DNA from: Comamonadaceae bacterium
GTDB taxonomy: Bacteria; Pseudomonadota; Gammaproteobacteria; Burkholderiales; Burkholderiaceae_C
Direction of reading: 5' to 3'
Assembly (NCBI GenBank): GCA_947450895.1
Contig: CANFWT010000007.1
Location: 1 to 64,000, forward strand
Length of the DNA stretch: 64,000 nucleotides
A program made the translations under genes and the position numbers. Under the pieces are notes generated by a model. The model did not search any database. It worked only from the letters and a program-made list of their open reading frames with translations, and was not told the origin of the DNA. Of the stretch, positions 7,878-17,393 are shown piece by piece; position 1 is the first letter of the stretch; each line of letters starts with the position of its first letter.

Positions 7878-9967
7878 GGCGGCAGCCCGTTCAGCATGCG
7901 CCGTCCATAGGCCTGGGTGGTCAGGCGCTTGTCGTAGCAAATCACCTGGGCGCGGTCGTCTTCGGTGCGGATGGCGCGGCCCGTCCATTGCAAGAGCTTG
8001 ATGCCGGTGGCCGGAATCACCAGCTCGCTAAACGGGTCGCGCCCCACGCTGCGCAGCCACTCGGCGCGCGCCTCGTCCACCGGGTCGCTGGGCGGGGCAA
8101 AGGGCAGCTTGGCGATAAACACCGTCTCGCACAGCGCGCCGGGCAGGTCCAGACCCTCGCCAAAAGACTGCAAACCAAACAGCACCGACGCAAAGCCTGC
8201 TTCCACCCTTGCCATGTGCGTGGCCAGCAGCCGGGTGCGTGACATCACACCCTGCACCAGCACGCAATCGCGCAGCGCTCCGGGCAGCGCGTCCACCGCG
8301 CTGCGCATTTGCGCGCGCGAGGTAAACAGCACCAACGCCCCGCGCTGCACCTGCGCCAGGTCGTGTATCAAATATTCCACCATCTCGGCGGTATAGGCCT
8401 CGGCGTTTTTCGGCTCGGCCAGGGTGTGCACCACGGTCAGCGTGCCCTGGGCGGTGTAGTCAAAGGGGCTGGAAACCTCTAGCGCCGTGACATAGGGCTT
8501 GTTGGAAAGGCCGGCTTCGTTCAAAAAGTAGTCAAAACTGCCGCAGCTGGTCAGCGACGCGGATGTCACCACCGCGCCGCGCACCTGGCTCCATAAAAAC
8601 TGGCGCAGCAAGTCGCCTGGCACGATGGGGCAGGCGTGGGCGCTGATGTTGAGGTAGCCGCTCTCGCTCTCGCACTGCAGCCACTTGGCCAAGGGTTGGG
8701 CGCCGTGCTCCAGCAGCAGCGCGGCGGTGCCCACCACGCTACTCAGGCGAGGCGACAGACCGCCCAGCTTGGCGTACAGCTGGGCGCACTGCAGCGCCTG
8801 GGCAGGGTCTTCTTTGGCCACGGCCTTCACTTCGGCGCCCAGGGCTTCAAGCGCCTTGGACAGGCCCCCGGCTTGGGCGTGGATCAGGGCCACCGGCTCG
8901 GTCAGCGCCTCGGGCAGCACACCGTTGCCAAAGCGCAGCGTGCCGTCTTTGCCCTGGGTGCTGGCGTGCACCAGCTCCAGCGCCATGCGGGCAAGCTGCT
9001 GCAGCGCGCCCTTGAGCTGGCTGGCCACGGTAGCCACGTCCTCGGTCAGCGTGAGCTGCAGGCTGCTGCTTACCTCGGTCAAGATTTTGGGCAGTTTGTC
9101 GAGCCAGCGCAGGCCCGACAAATCCATGCTGCTGCTGAACTGGTCCAGCGCCACAGCGGGCAGGTGGTGGCCTTCGTCAAAAATGACCAAGCAGTTGTCC
9201 AGCTCGGGCAGGGTTTTCATGCCCAAAGACGCCAGCACCAGGTCGTGGTTGGCCACGATCACGTTGGCCTCGGCCAGCTTGGTGCGCGCCTGGTAGTAGC
9301 TGCATTCGCGGTAGCGTGGGCAGTGGCGAGCGGTGCAGCTGTGGCGCTCGGCGGCCACGGTGCTCCAGTCGCTGGGCTCGGGGGCGTCGTTCAGGGCGTC
9401 GCGGTCGCCGTCCCAGCGGCCGTTGGCCAGCAAATTGGCCATGTGTTCGTACAGGCGCATGCGGCGCTCTTCTTGCGCTTCGTGGTTGGCACCGCGCTGG
9501 GCGCTTTGTTCTTCTTCAAACAGGTCTTCGTCCACGCCGCCCACGCCCACCAGGCGCTCGAGCTTGAGCTTGCACACATAGCGGCCCCGGCCCTTGGCCA
9601 GTGCGTAGGCAAAAGGCTGGTCCATGGCCGCCGCCAGCGCGGGCAGGTCTTTTTGCATTAGCTGCTCTTGCAGCGCCACGGTGGCGGTGGATATCAGCAC
9701 CCGGGTCTTGCGCTCCAGCGCCATGGCTATCGCCGTGCTGGCATAAGCCGCCGACTTGCCCACGCCGGTGCCCGCCTGAATCACGGCAATCGCCTTGGTC
9801 GGGTCGTCGCACTCACCCAGATCGGCACGGGCCAGCGTGTCGGCGACACACTCGGCCATGGCGTGCTGGCCAGGGCGGGTGCGAAAACCCGAGGTGCGGC
9901 CCACTACCTTCTCAAATGCAGCCAGGGCGTGTTGGGCGAGGGGGGAAATGGTGGCGTCAGTTGTCAA
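7853..9967 (-). CDS. dinG: ATP-dependent DNA helicase DinG
   Basis: A superfamily 2, XPD-type 5'-3' helicase with an Fe-S cluster, involved in resolving R-loops and replication-transcription conflicts. Seen here: Walker A QAGTGVGKS (64-72), four cluster cysteines (C132, C211, C216, C222), the DEGH box (264-267) and a C-terminal motif VI TGRAIRTEDDRAQ. No ATG exists before the conserved N-terminus. A TTG (9967-9965) giving MTTDATISPL and a 704-residue product matches the family length (E. coli DinG is 716). A frame open to 10135 is not supported. The gene stands alone. Its upstream region has two adjacent inverted repeats that could be regulatory. Confidence 0.93.
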   Translation of the reverse strand: MTTDATISPLAQHALAAFEKVVGRTSGFRTRPGQHAMAECVADTLARADLGECDDPTKAIAVIQAGTGVGKSAAYASTAIAMALERKTRVLISTATVALQEQLMQKDLPALAAAMDQPFAYALAKGRGRYVCKLKLERLVGVGGVDEDLFEEEQSAQRGANHEAQEERRMRLYEHMANLLANGRWDGDRDALNDAPEPSDWSTVAAERHSCTARHCPRYRECSYYQARTKLAEANVIVANHDLVLASLGMKTLPELDNCLVIFDEGHHLPAVALDQFSSSMDLSGLRWLDKLPKILTEVSSSLQLTLTEDVATVASQLKGALQQLARMALELVHASTQGKDGTLRFGNGVLPEALTEPVALIHAQAGGLSKALEALGAEVKAVAKEDPAQALQCAQLYAKLGGLSPRLSSVVGTAALLLEHGAQPLAKWLQCESESGYLNISAHACPIVPGDLLRQFLWSQVRGAVVTSASLTSCGSFDYFLNEAGLSNKPYVTALEVSSPFDYTAQGTLTVVHTLAEPKNAEAYTAEMVEYLIHDLAQVQRGALVLFTSRAQMRSAVDALPGALRDCVLVQGVMSRTRLLATHMARVEAGFASVLFGLQSFGEGLDLPGALCETVFIAKLPFAPPSDPVDEARAEWLRSVGRDPFSELVIPATGIKLLQWTGRAIRTEDDRAQVICYDKRLTTQAYGRRMLNGLPPYRLGRRG

Positions 9968-10029
9968 AGGGAAGCGGTCTCGGTGATCGGGGGAGCGGCG
10001 TGGGGCGTGGTCTAGGCCAGGCGCGCAGG

Positions 10030-10065
10030 CCTTGCTGCGCAAGGAGCGGCCTTGAATATAAGGCC
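10030..10065. promoter_or_regulatory. Two adjacent inverted repeats upstream of dinG
   Basis: CCTTGC-TGC-GCAAGG (10030-10044) is followed three bases later by GGCCTT-GAATAT-AAGGCC (10048-10065). Both are perfect 6-bp palindromic arms. They lie between the divergent dinG and transglutaminase genes, about 65-100 bp upstream of the dinG start. They could be a paired operator or a small hairpin. They do not look like a LexA box (CTG-N10-CAG). Confidence 0.35.
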
Positions 10066-10240
10066 TTGCCCCGCACGCCGCCGCCCGCAGCCCTGCGCCT
10101 GCGGCCGCTGCCCGGGCGGGGCGGCGATAATCCAACCGTCCGGCGCCGCGCAGTGATGTGCCGCCGGATTTTTGTTTGCGCTACCCCGGGGCATCTTTTA
10201 TGCGCCGTACGCGCTGTTTCACCTATTCGGAGTTCTCTTT

Positions 10241-11374
10241 ATGACCACCGTGTTTTCCAACGCGCCTGATGGCGTGCGCCGCCGCTTTTTGCAAACCGCA
10301 GGTGCCGCGTCGGCCTTGGCTGCGTTTTCGCCCCTGGGTTTCGCCCAAGCCGAGGCCGAGCGCCAGTTCGCGCCCCAGCCCGGCACTTGGCGCACCTTTG
10401 AAATTACCACCAAGGTAGAAATCGCCGCCCCCCAAGGCGCCACGCGCGTTTGGTTGCCGGTCCCCAGCGTCAACACGGGCTGGCAGCAGTCGCTGGAGTC
10501 GTCGTACACCAGCAACGGCGCCGCCACTTTGGCGTCCGACGGCCATTACGGCGCGCGCATGCTCTACGCCGACTTCGCGCCCGGCACTTCCAAGCCCTTT
10601 GTCGAGCTGACCAGCCGCATTCAGACCCAAAACCGCGCGCAAGACTGGTCCAAAAAAGGCGCGCCTGCTGAATATGCCGACACGCTGGCCGCATGGACGC
10701 AGGCTACCAGCCTGATTCCGGTAGACGGCATCGTGCGCGACACCGCCAAAAAGGCCGTCGCCGGCGCCCGGACTGACGTGGAAAAAGCCCAAAAGCTGTT
10801 TGACTGGATTGTGCAAAACACCTACCGCGAACCCAAGGTACGTGGCTGCGGCGAGGGCGATATTGCCGCCATGCTGGAGACCGGCAACCTGGGCGGAAAG
10901 TGCGCCGACCTGAACGCCTTGTTTGTGGGCCTGTGCCGCTCGCTCGGCCTGCCCGCACGCGACGTCTATGGCCTGCGCGTGGCGCCCAGCGCCTTTGGCT
11001 ACAAAGAATTGGGCGGCATTCCCGCCAAGCTGCAAGGCGCGCAGCACTGCCGCGCTGAGGTGTATTTGGCTGGTTACGGCTGGGTGGCCATGGACCCGGC
11101 CGACGTGGCCAAGGTCATGCGCCAAGAAACCGCGCAGTGGATCAAAGACCCTAAAAACCCGGTGGTTGCCCCCGTCAACAAGGTCTTGTTTGGCGGCTGG
11201 GAGGGCAATTGGATGGCTTTTAATACCGCCCACGACGTGACCCTGCCGCACTCCACGGGCCCTCGCCTGGGCTTTTTGATGTACCCCCACGCCGAAACCG
11301 CTGCGGGCCGCTTGGACCCCTATGCACCGGACGCGTTCAAGTACCAGATTAGTTCCAAGGAAATTGTGGCCTGA
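10241..11374 (+). CDS. Exported transglutaminase-like cysteine protease-fold protein (Tat signal)
   Basis: The product is 377 residues from the ATG at 10241, which has GGAG 8 nt upstream. The N-terminus carries a twin-arginine-type signal (RRRFLQTAGAASALAAF ending GFAQA), so export of a folded protein is likely. The transglutaminase core shows the catalytic triad in order: Cys in GGKCADLNALFVGLCRSLGL, His in QHCRAEVYL, and Asp in GWVAMDPADV. Members of this superfamily in proteobacteria are usually periplasmic proteases or amidases with unknown substrates. It starts divergently from dinG and is followed by a GC-rich hairpin, so it is probably monocistronic. Confidence 0.85.
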   Translation: MTTVFSNAPDGVRRRFLQTAGAASALAAFSPLGFAQAEAERQFAPQPGTWRTFEITTKVEIAAPQGATRVWLPVPSVNTGWQQSLESSYTSNGAATLASDGHYGARMLYADFAPGTSKPFVELTSRIQTQNRAQDWSKKGAPAEYADTLAAWTQATSLIPVDGIVRDTAKKAVAGARTDVEKAQKLFDWIVQNTYREPKVRGCGEGDIAAMLETGNLGGKCADLNALFVGLCRSLGLPARDVYGLRVAPSAFGYKELGGIPAKLQGAQHCRAEVYLAGYGWVAMDPADVAKVMRQETAQWIKDPKNPVVAPVNKVLFGGWEGNWMAFNTAHDVTLPHSTGPRLGFLMYPHAETAAGRLDPYAPDAFKYQISSKEIVA

Positions 11375-11395
11375 TTTCTGACGGACAGTTGAACC

Positions 11396-11415
11396 CAGCG
11401 CCCCCAAGGGCGCTG
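11396..11415 (+). terminator. GC-rich hairpin after the transglutaminase gene
   Basis: CAGCGCCC-CCAA-GGGCGCTG forms a perfect 8-bp stem with a 4-nt loop, 22 bases past the stop codon. No T-run follows, so it may slow or protect transcript ends rather than act as a classical intrinsic terminator. Confidence 0.5.
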
Positions 11416-11610
11416 GCGCAGCCAACTTGCAGGGCGCGAATTCAATCGCTAAACGCATAATGGATGGGCAATTTAGTAACAATGAGCGCGTATGCCAGTC
11501 ACTCCCTGCCACGCTGAAAGCGAAGCCACCCCTGAGGCCGTGGTTAAACCTGCCACCGCATGCCCACAAAGTCTCCTTCAGAGCTGCGACATTCATGCAA
11601 CAGGATTTGC

Positions 11611-13131
11611 ATGCCAACGCGGCGCTTGCTGAGCCGTTGGCGCGCCCTGGCGTGCCTGGGACTGCTCCTGTGCACCAATGCCCTGGCGCAGACCCTAAGC
11701 ATCCGCTCGGACAAAACCATGGCGCCACGCCATATCTTGCTCGTTTTGTCTTTCAATTTGAATGCCGCAACCACGGCATCACCTTGGGCTACAGCGGCAG
11801 AAGCGCTCAATGCCAAAGGCATTGCCCTCGCCATTGCCGACGCACCCAGTGACCTAAACCAGCGACCGGTGGCTGACCGTTCTGCGTCGGAGATACGCGC
11901 TGGGATTCGCACCGCGTTGCAAGACATTCAGAAAACCCATCCGGGCCTGCCTGTGCATTTGGCTGGGTTTGGCACTGGCGCGGGCAAACTGTTGGACGCC
12001 GTGGCAGACCTGAAAGAGGTAGACAAGGTATTGATCGCCAGCGGTGACTTTCGGCCTGACCGCAGCGCAGACTGGGCGGGGTACAGGCATCCGGTAATGC
12101 TGTTGCATGCACCAAGTGCGCAGTGCGATCGATCGCCGTACCTGGAGGCCGAGTGGGTAGCCCAGAAAAATCAATTTGCCTTGGTGCAAATCGGGTATCC
12201 CCAGACCGATCCCAGGCCCGGCTGCGGGCGCGGCAGCCACCACGTGTTTGCGAACTTGGAGGCCGAATTTGCCACCGCTGTGGCGCAGTGGCTGGACGGC
12301 GCGACCGTACCGGCCCAGGTGGGTTATGCCAGCCCGCAGGTGGCGTGGCGGGAGCAATTGCACCATTACAACGTGCCTGCCATGCTGGGCACCGACCGCC
12401 TGGAAATGACGCTGATGTTTCCCAACGGAACAGGTCCATTTCCCGTGGCGGTGTTTAACCATGGCGACATCGTTATTGACTCGGTATACATGCGATACCG
12501 TTTTCGTTATGTCGACCGCATCGTTGCACGCGAGTTCTTGCAACTTGGCTGGGCGGTCGCCTTTCCCACCCGCCGCGGTGTCGGTCTGTCCGAAGGCATC
12601 TATCCGTTCAGAAACTTTCATGTGAACGACGGCGACCCCACTTACAAGGCGCGCGTGCACGCCCAGGACATATTGCCGGCACTGGAGTTCCTCAAGACGC
12701 AGGCCGACCTCGATGCCAGCCGAATGCTGGTGATGGGCCAAAGCGCCGGAGGCTATGCCGCCATGCACATTGCCAGCCTCAACCTGCCCAACGTGGTGGC
12801 CGCCATCAATTTTTCGGGAGGGCGAAGCGACAAAGTCGGCACCGGTGAAGCCGGCTTTCTGAACAACACCATGGTCAATGGCTTTGCCGAATTTGGCAAG
12901 ACCACCAAGGTCCCCATGTTGTGGGTCTTTGCAGAAAACGACAGCCGTTACAGCGCCAACACGATACGCGCCAGTTACCAGGCTTTTTTAGACGCAGGCG
13001 GCAAGGCCACGCTGTCGCTGAGTCCGCCCATCGAGGGAGATGGCCACTTCATCCACAACAGGCCCGAACTCTGGCGCAAGGCCTTGCGGGACTATCTGTC
13101 TGAAACCAAGGGCACTTTTCGCACGCAATGA
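11611..13131 (+). CDS. Exported alpha/beta hydrolase (dienelactone hydrolase-like)
   Basis: A 506-residue protein with a signal peptide (MPTRRLLSRWRALACLGLLL, then CTNALAQ). It contains two alpha/beta-hydrolase-like parts. The C-terminal half has a textbook nucleophile elbow, GQSAGGYAAM, a later acid region (FAENDSRYSA) and a His (GDGHFIHN), in the order Ser-Asp-His expected of DLH/prolyl-oligopeptidase-type esterases. The N-terminal half has a GFGTGAGK segment lacking the serine, so it may be a degenerate copy or a lid region. AGGA lies 5 nt before the chosen ATG; an upstream in-frame ATG at 11560 would bury the signal. It probably acts in the periplasm. Substrate unknown. Confidence 0.75.
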   Translation: MPTRRLLSRWRALACLGLLLCTNALAQTLSIRSDKTMAPRHILLVLSFNLNAATTASPWATAAEALNAKGIALAIADAPSDLNQRPVADRSASEIRAGIRTALQDIQKTHPGLPVHLAGFGTGAGKLLDAVADLKEVDKVLIASGDFRPDRSADWAGYRHPVMLLHAPSAQCDRSPYLEAEWVAQKNQFALVQIGYPQTDPRPGCGRGSHHVFANLEAEFATAVAQWLDGATVPAQVGYASPQVAWREQLHHYNVPAMLGTDRLEMTLMFPNGTGPFPVAVFNHGDIVIDSVYMRYRFRYVDRIVAREFLQLGWAVAFPTRRGVGLSEGIYPFRNFHVNDGDPTYKARVHAQDILPALEFLKTQADLDASRMLVMGQSAGGYAAMHIASLNLPNVVAAINFSGGRSDKVGTGEAGFLNNTMVNGFAEFGKTTKVPMLWVFAENDSRYSANTIRASYQAFLDAGGKATLSLSPPIEGDGHFIHNRPELWRKALRDYLSETKGTFRTQ

Positions 13132-13308
13132 ACCCACGGAAGTTTTTCGATCACCGCCGCGTCTTTGCCGCCTTCACCTTAGTGCGCTTGCGCTTCAATT
13201 GGCGGTCGCTCAAGGCGCCGTATGGGGTGGTGGCCTGTTTACGCGGTTGGTCGGCGGCGTAAAAACGAGCTTAAGGCAGCGGCCAGATTCCATTGAGGAG
13301 CGTCAATT

Positions 13309-13581
13309 ATGCGAACCAAACCACGTGCCCTCGATGCAGCAACCCGCGTTACTGCCTTAGCCGCCAGTGGGTGGCCGGTGCGCCTTACGGCACTCGCGGC
13401 GGTGCTAAGCCTGTCTGGCTGCGGTATGGAAACCGCAGCTACCGCTGTGAGCGCGGCCAAGCTGCAGGCTCAGCAAGCCCAAGCAGCGCTACAGAAGTTG
13501 GAATCTGCCAAGCAGCAGCTAGACGAGGCGAATGCGCAGATGGAGGTACGCAAGAAACAAATGGACGCCGCAACCCAGTAG
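13309..13581 (+). CDS. Small coiled-coil lipoprotein
   Basis: A 90-residue protein with a long, basic n-region, a hydrophobic stretch and the lipobox LSGC at about residues 35-38. The mature 50 residues are Ala/Gln/Lys-rich (KLQAQQAQAALQKLESAKQQ) and should form a single coiled-coil helix, much like Lpp-type or other small envelope spacer lipoproteins. The ribosome site GAGGAG precedes the ATG. Function unknown. Neighbours give no pathway hint. Confidence 0.7.
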   Translation: MRTKPRALDAATRVTALAASGWPVRLTALAAVLSLSGCGMETAATAVSAAKLQAQQAQAALQKLESAKQQLDEANAQMEVRKKQMDAATQ

Positions 13582-13849
13582 CTGGGCTCTGCAGACCTTG
13601 CAAGTTCGGTGCAGTCACACCGTAAGCGTGTGCAACCAGGACGCTTGCTACAAGGGCCCAGGCCACCTTCCAAATGTGCCACCTGGTTGTCAACACCGAG
13701 CGTTGCATTCGGGCCAACGGCGAGCGAATTTGCGGTCTGACCGCTTCATTTGAGCCCAAACGCTAGCCACAGACGCCTGCATTTATCCTCTGCGGTATTT
13801 GTCGGCTTGCGTCTCGCCGGGCCCTTGGAAAAGCGTGGCCGCCCCTGCG

Positions 13850-14311
13850 TTACGCCACCAAGCTATAAGCCGCCAAGTTTTCCCCCACGCTGCGCAAGAC
13901 CGCCACGTCTTGCTCGCCGCGCAGGCCGCTAAAGGCCAGCACCAGGCGTTCGCCTGTGGTGGTTTGGGCCTCCACGCCGCCTTGCCAGCCGATGAACTCG
14001 GGGTGGGGAATGCCAAAAGCGTCGGGGTTGAGCTGCCCGGAGTACACCAGCGTCTCGTAGCTGCCCGTGGCGTGGCCGGTGCGCCAGACCTGCAGGGCTT
14101 TTTTCTGGGCTACCAGGGCGGCTTGACGTTGGCGCACAGGGTCGGTGCCGTAGATGCGCATGGCGGTGTTGCCCTCGTCGTCCATGGCGCACAACACGCA
14201 GTTGCCCTGGCCAATGGACCAGTCTTCAGACGCCTGCAGCACGGTGGGCAGCAGGCGTGCAATTTCGTCGCCGATGGCGTTGCTCAGGGTTTGGAATTCA
14301 GTTCGGTTCAC
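13850..14311 (-). CDS. GlcG/HbpS-like heme-binding-family protein
   Basis: The 153-residue product starts at a GTG (14311) with AGGA 7 nt upstream; the frame is open further but overlaps the SDR gene. It shows a core such as VCAMDDEGNTAMRIYG near residue 40 and repeated Ala-rich helices, roughly in line with GlcG/HbpS-type domains found next to oxidoreductases. The match is a loose judgement. No signal peptide, so cytoplasmic. It lies 17 bp after the SDR gene stop and is probably co-transcribed with it, which would suit an accessory redox role. Confidence 0.5.
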   Translation of the reverse strand: MNRTEFQTLSNAIGDEIARLLPTVLQASEDWSIGQGNCVLCAMDDEGNTAMRIYGTDPVRQRQAALVAQKKALQVWRTGHATGSYETLVYSGQLNPDAFGIPHPEFIGWQGGVEAQTTTGERLVLAFSGLRGEQDVAVLRSVGENLAAYSLVA

Positions 14312-14327
14312 GCAAATATCCTCGGTT

Positions 14328-15035
14328 TCAGTAGTCGATTTGCTGGCTGCCGTGCCAGAACTTGCCGGTTTCTTCCCAGGGCAGGGCGCAGACCTCCAGG
14401 GTGCGGCGCGCACCGTCGGCGGGTTCGCCCGGGGCGTTAGGGCCGCCCAGATCGGTGCGCAGCCAGCCAGGGTCTAGTGCGTTCACGGCCACCTGACCGC
14501 GCAATTCGCCCGCCCACAGCAGCGACATGCCGTTGAGCGCGTACTTGGTCAGGCGGTAGGTGGGCATGTCGGGCGTTTCGCGCAGCGCTTGCAGCGTGCC
14601 GGCACCGGAGCTGAGGTTGATGACGCGGGGTTCGCGGCCTTTTTTCAGTAAGGGCACCAGGCGGTAAATCAGCTCGTGCTGGGCAAACACGTTGATACGC
14701 CACTGCTCGTTAAGCATTTCCAGGCCTTCTTCGTACCAGTCTTTCTTAAAGACCTGCACGGCGGCGTTGTTGACCAGGATGTCGAGCGAATCCCACTGTG
14801 CGGCCACTGCACTGGCAATGGTGGCCGGGGCGCTGGCGTTGGCCAGGTCGGCCAGCACGGGGGTGAAGTTTCCTAGGGCTTTGAATTCTTCGGCGGCCTT
14901 GGCCAGCCGGTCCGCGTCGCGCGCGGTGCCGATGACGTGGGCACCGGCTTTGAGAAAGAGCTTGGTGCTCTCGTAGCCCACGCCGCGGGAGGCGCCGGTG
15001 AGCACAATGCGTTTGCCGTTCAGGTTTGCTGTCAT
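14328..15035 (-). CDS. Short-chain dehydrogenase/reductase
   Basis: A classical SDR of 235 residues. The Rossmann nucleotide-binding motif TGASRGVG (about 13-20), the NNAA motif (NNAAVQ), a catalytic Ser in INLSSGAGT and YxxxK (YRLTKYALNG) are all present. It should be an NAD(P)-dependent oxidoreductase in the cytoplasm; the substrate cannot be read from the sequence. It is followed after 17 bp by the GlcG-like gene. It lies just downstream of the GH9 gene but is separated by a fresh ribosome site, and is probably not part of the cellulose locus. Confidence 0.88.
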   Translation of the reverse strand: MTANLNGKRIVLTGASRGVGYESTKLFLKAGAHVIGTARDADRLAKAAEEFKALGNFTPVLADLANASAPATIASAVAAQWDSLDILVNNAAVQVFKKDWYEEGLEMLNEQWRINVFAQHELIYRLVPLLKKGREPRVINLSSGAGTLQALRETPDMPTYRLTKYALNGMSLLWAGELRGQVAVNALDPGWLRTDLGGPNAPGEPADGARRTLEVCALPWEETGKFWHGSQQIDY

Positions 15036-15060
15036 AGTGAATTCCTTTTAAAAATGGTGG

Positions 15061-17388
15061 TTAAGGTGTTTTCTTGGGCTGGTAATGGCTGTTCAGGTAC
15101 GCGCTCACCCAGACCAGCGGCGCGTTCCAGTTGATGGCGACTTCGTTCACGCTCCAGGCTTCGCCATGGTCGGCGTAGCACTTTTGCGGTGGGCAGCCGG
15201 CAATGCCCATGGCTTTGACGTAGGGGTCTTGTAACCCGCTGTTGGGTCCGCCGGAGAGCACGCCGGGCGGCACGCCAGGGAAACGGGCGTTGGCTTGATG
15301 GGCCCAAAAGCGGTGGTGCGGGTTGACCAGGGTTTTGTTGCCGTAGCCGCTGACATAGGACTGGCCCAGGCCATTGCGCCCGAGCAGGTAGTCCAGCCCC
15401 AGCACGGCGGCGTCCACATATTTGGGGTTGGGCGCCAGGTCATTGGCCACGGCCAGCATGATGGCGTTATTGGCCACAAAGCTGCTGGAACCCCAGGGGT
15501 ATTTGCCGTTCGGGCCGCCGTTGAAGGGGAAGCGGTAGGCCTGTTGCCCGACCAGGGCCAGGTAGCTGTCGGCTGCGCCTAGCACTTTTTTGCGCTGCTG
15601 TTCGCGTTCTGGTGCGCTTAAGTTGTTGGGTGCAGTCACCAGGGACAAGGTGCCCAGGGCGTCGGTTTTGGCCCAGTTCATGGAGCTGGGTGCGCCGTCC
15701 ACTTGGGCGGTTAGGGTGCTCCAGTACCTGGAGGTCAGCAAATCGCTGCGGTAGGCGCTCTGGCCGGTGGTGATGAACAACTCGGCGGCGGCCCAGAAGA
15801 ACTCGTCCTTGACGTCGTCGTCCTCGTAGGCGCCGCCGCCATTGCCGTCGGTCACCTTGGCGTACACGGCGGGGTACTTTTTGGCTGCAGCCCAGGCGCG
15901 CTCGGCGGCGGCGAGGCATCGTGCAGCAAACGCGTCGTCAATGCCGCGCCACAGACGCGCTGCCTGCGCGGCCACGGCCGCCAGGTTGAGCGTGGCCGAG
16001 GTGGACACCGGGTGCAGAAAGCGCTTTTGCTTGGTCTCGGCCTCGTCGGGGCGTATGCCCAGCGCGGTCCAAAACTCGTCGTGGATTTTCAGGTGCACCA
16101 TGCCGGCCTGCGCCGAGTCGGCCGGGGCTTGCATTTTGAGCAAAAACTCCAGCTCCCAGCGCACCTCGTCCAGCAGGTCCGACACGCCGTTGCCGCTTTC
16201 GGGAATGGTGAGGCTGCGATCGGCCAAGGTGGTGGTGTCGCCGCGCAGTTTGTTGCGCTCGTACAGGTTGAGCAGCGTCCACACCGCAATGCCGCCGTTG
16301 ACGACGTACTTGCCATGGTCGCCTGCGTCGTACCACCCGCCGCTTACGTCAAGGCTATAGCTGCAGCCCGAGCCCTTGAGGCAGGGCACCGACTTGTCGC
16401 TGGTGGCGTGGCCGGACGGGCGTTGCCACTGCGACTGGCGCGCGTAGGGCAGGGTGATCTCAATGCCGCTGCGGTTTTGGTAGTAGTAGTTCATGGCGTC
16501 CACCGTGAGCTGCTGGTACAGATCGGCCGCGATGCGAAACGCAGTGGAATGGTCATCGCCAACGGCCAATACATAACCCTCGCCCGGCGCGCTGTAAGCG
16601 GAAAAATCGACCAGATGCACCGACTCTCCCGATTCTTTGTCCCGCCCCAGCGGCTCGGTTTGGCCGCTGGCGACAGCGTTGCCGCCTTGCAAGAGCTGCC
16701 AGCGAAGGGGTTTGGTGGAGTTGCTGGCGTACCCAGCGACCTTGCGGCCCTGGGGAAAGTAGCCAACCTGGTTGATCCGGATGGCGGCAATGGCGCCCTT
16801 CACCGAAGGTGGTGGTGCGGTGAACTGGGGGTCGGTCAAATACACATCGTCAATGCAAACAGAGAGCGGCTTGCCTGCGCCGGCCAATGCGCCGCCCATG
16901 TGCAGCGCGAATTCGGCGGCAGGGTCGGCGCTGCTATTCATTACGAACTTGGCTTTGACCTGTTGCGGCTCGCTCGAGATGGGCAGGTTTTGCGCCCAGT
17001 ATTCGGTGTGGGGTGGCCCGGCCATGCCCACTTTGGCGCGCACCGTGGACGGTCGATCGGCCCAAATTTTGAAGCTCACCGTGTAGGTGTGGCCGGTTTG
17101 AAGCGCGAGCTGGCGCTGGCGCACCTGCACGTCCCAGGGGTTGGCGCCTGCGTTGCTGACGGCAGTGCACAGAGCGCCGGCCTTAATGCCCGATTCACCC
17201 AGGGCCGGAGCCGATATCTCGCTCACCCAGGGCAGGCTGGAAGTCCCGTCGAAGCTGGCGTTTTGAATTAGATTGTTCGCTTGCTGTGGGGTCGTGGTGC
17301 CCGTTTGGGCTTGGCTGGCGCAGCACAGGATCAGGCATGCGGCTGCCCACAGGCTTGATAAGCTGCGGCCGGAGTGAATGGGGTACAT
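15061..17388 (-). CDS. Secreted GH9 endoglucanase with N-terminal CBM4/9-like domain
   Basis: A 775-residue cellulase that hydrolyses beta-1,4-glucan outside the cell by inversion. Order of parts: signal peptide (1-28), a CBM4_9-type carbohydrate-binding domain (about 36-187, with LIQNASFDG and VSFKIWAD), a CelD_N immunoglobulin-like domain (about 200-290, IRINQVGYFPQGRK), then the GH9 (alpha/alpha)6 barrel (about 295-770). The catalytic base pair sits in GGWYDAGDHGKY (D354, D357) and the general acid is E749 in NEVAINWN. The conserved HHRFWAH segment is at 691-697. Everything needed for activity is intact. It is the last gene of a leftward series of cellulose genes. Confidence 0.95.
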   Translation of the reverse strand: MYPIHSGRSLSSLWAAACLILCCASQAQTGTTTPQQANNLIQNASFDGTSSLPWVSEISAPALGESGIKAGALCTAVSNAGANPWDVQVRQRQLALQTGHTYTVSFKIWADRPSTVRAKVGMAGPPHTEYWAQNLPISSEPQQVKAKFVMNSSADPAAEFALHMGGALAGAGKPLSVCIDDVYLTDPQFTAPPPSVKGAIAAIRINQVGYFPQGRKVAGYASNSTKPLRWQLLQGGNAVASGQTEPLGRDKESGESVHLVDFSAYSAPGEGYVLAVGDDHSTAFRIAADLYQQLTVDAMNYYYQNRSGIEITLPYARQSQWQRPSGHATSDKSVPCLKGSGCSYSLDVSGGWYDAGDHGKYVVNGGIAVWTLLNLYERNKLRGDTTTLADRSLTIPESGNGVSDLLDEVRWELEFLLKMQAPADSAQAGMVHLKIHDEFWTALGIRPDEAETKQKRFLHPVSTSATLNLAAVAAQAARLWRGIDDAFAARCLAAAERAWAAAKKYPAVYAKVTDGNGGGAYEDDDVKDEFFWAAAELFITTGQSAYRSDLLTSRYWSTLTAQVDGAPSSMNWAKTDALGTLSLVTAPNNLSAPEREQQRKKVLGAADSYLALVGQQAYRFPFNGGPNGKYPWGSSSFVANNAIMLAVANDLAPNPKYVDAAVLGLDYLLGRNGLGQSYVSGYGNKTLVNPHHRFWAHQANARFPGVPPGVLSGGPNSGLQDPYVKAMGIAGCPPQKCYADHGEAWSVNEVAINWNAPLVWVSAYLNSHYQPKKTP

Positions 17389-17393
17389 GGTGC

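Noticed and set aside
10223-11728. 501-codon minus-strand frame
   Set aside because: Antisense to the transglutaminase gene, which has a Tat-type signal and complete triad.
16012-17271. 419-codon plus-strand frame
   Set aside because: Antisense to the GH9 gene, whose catalytic and binding domains are clear; no domain or ribosome site in the antisense frame.
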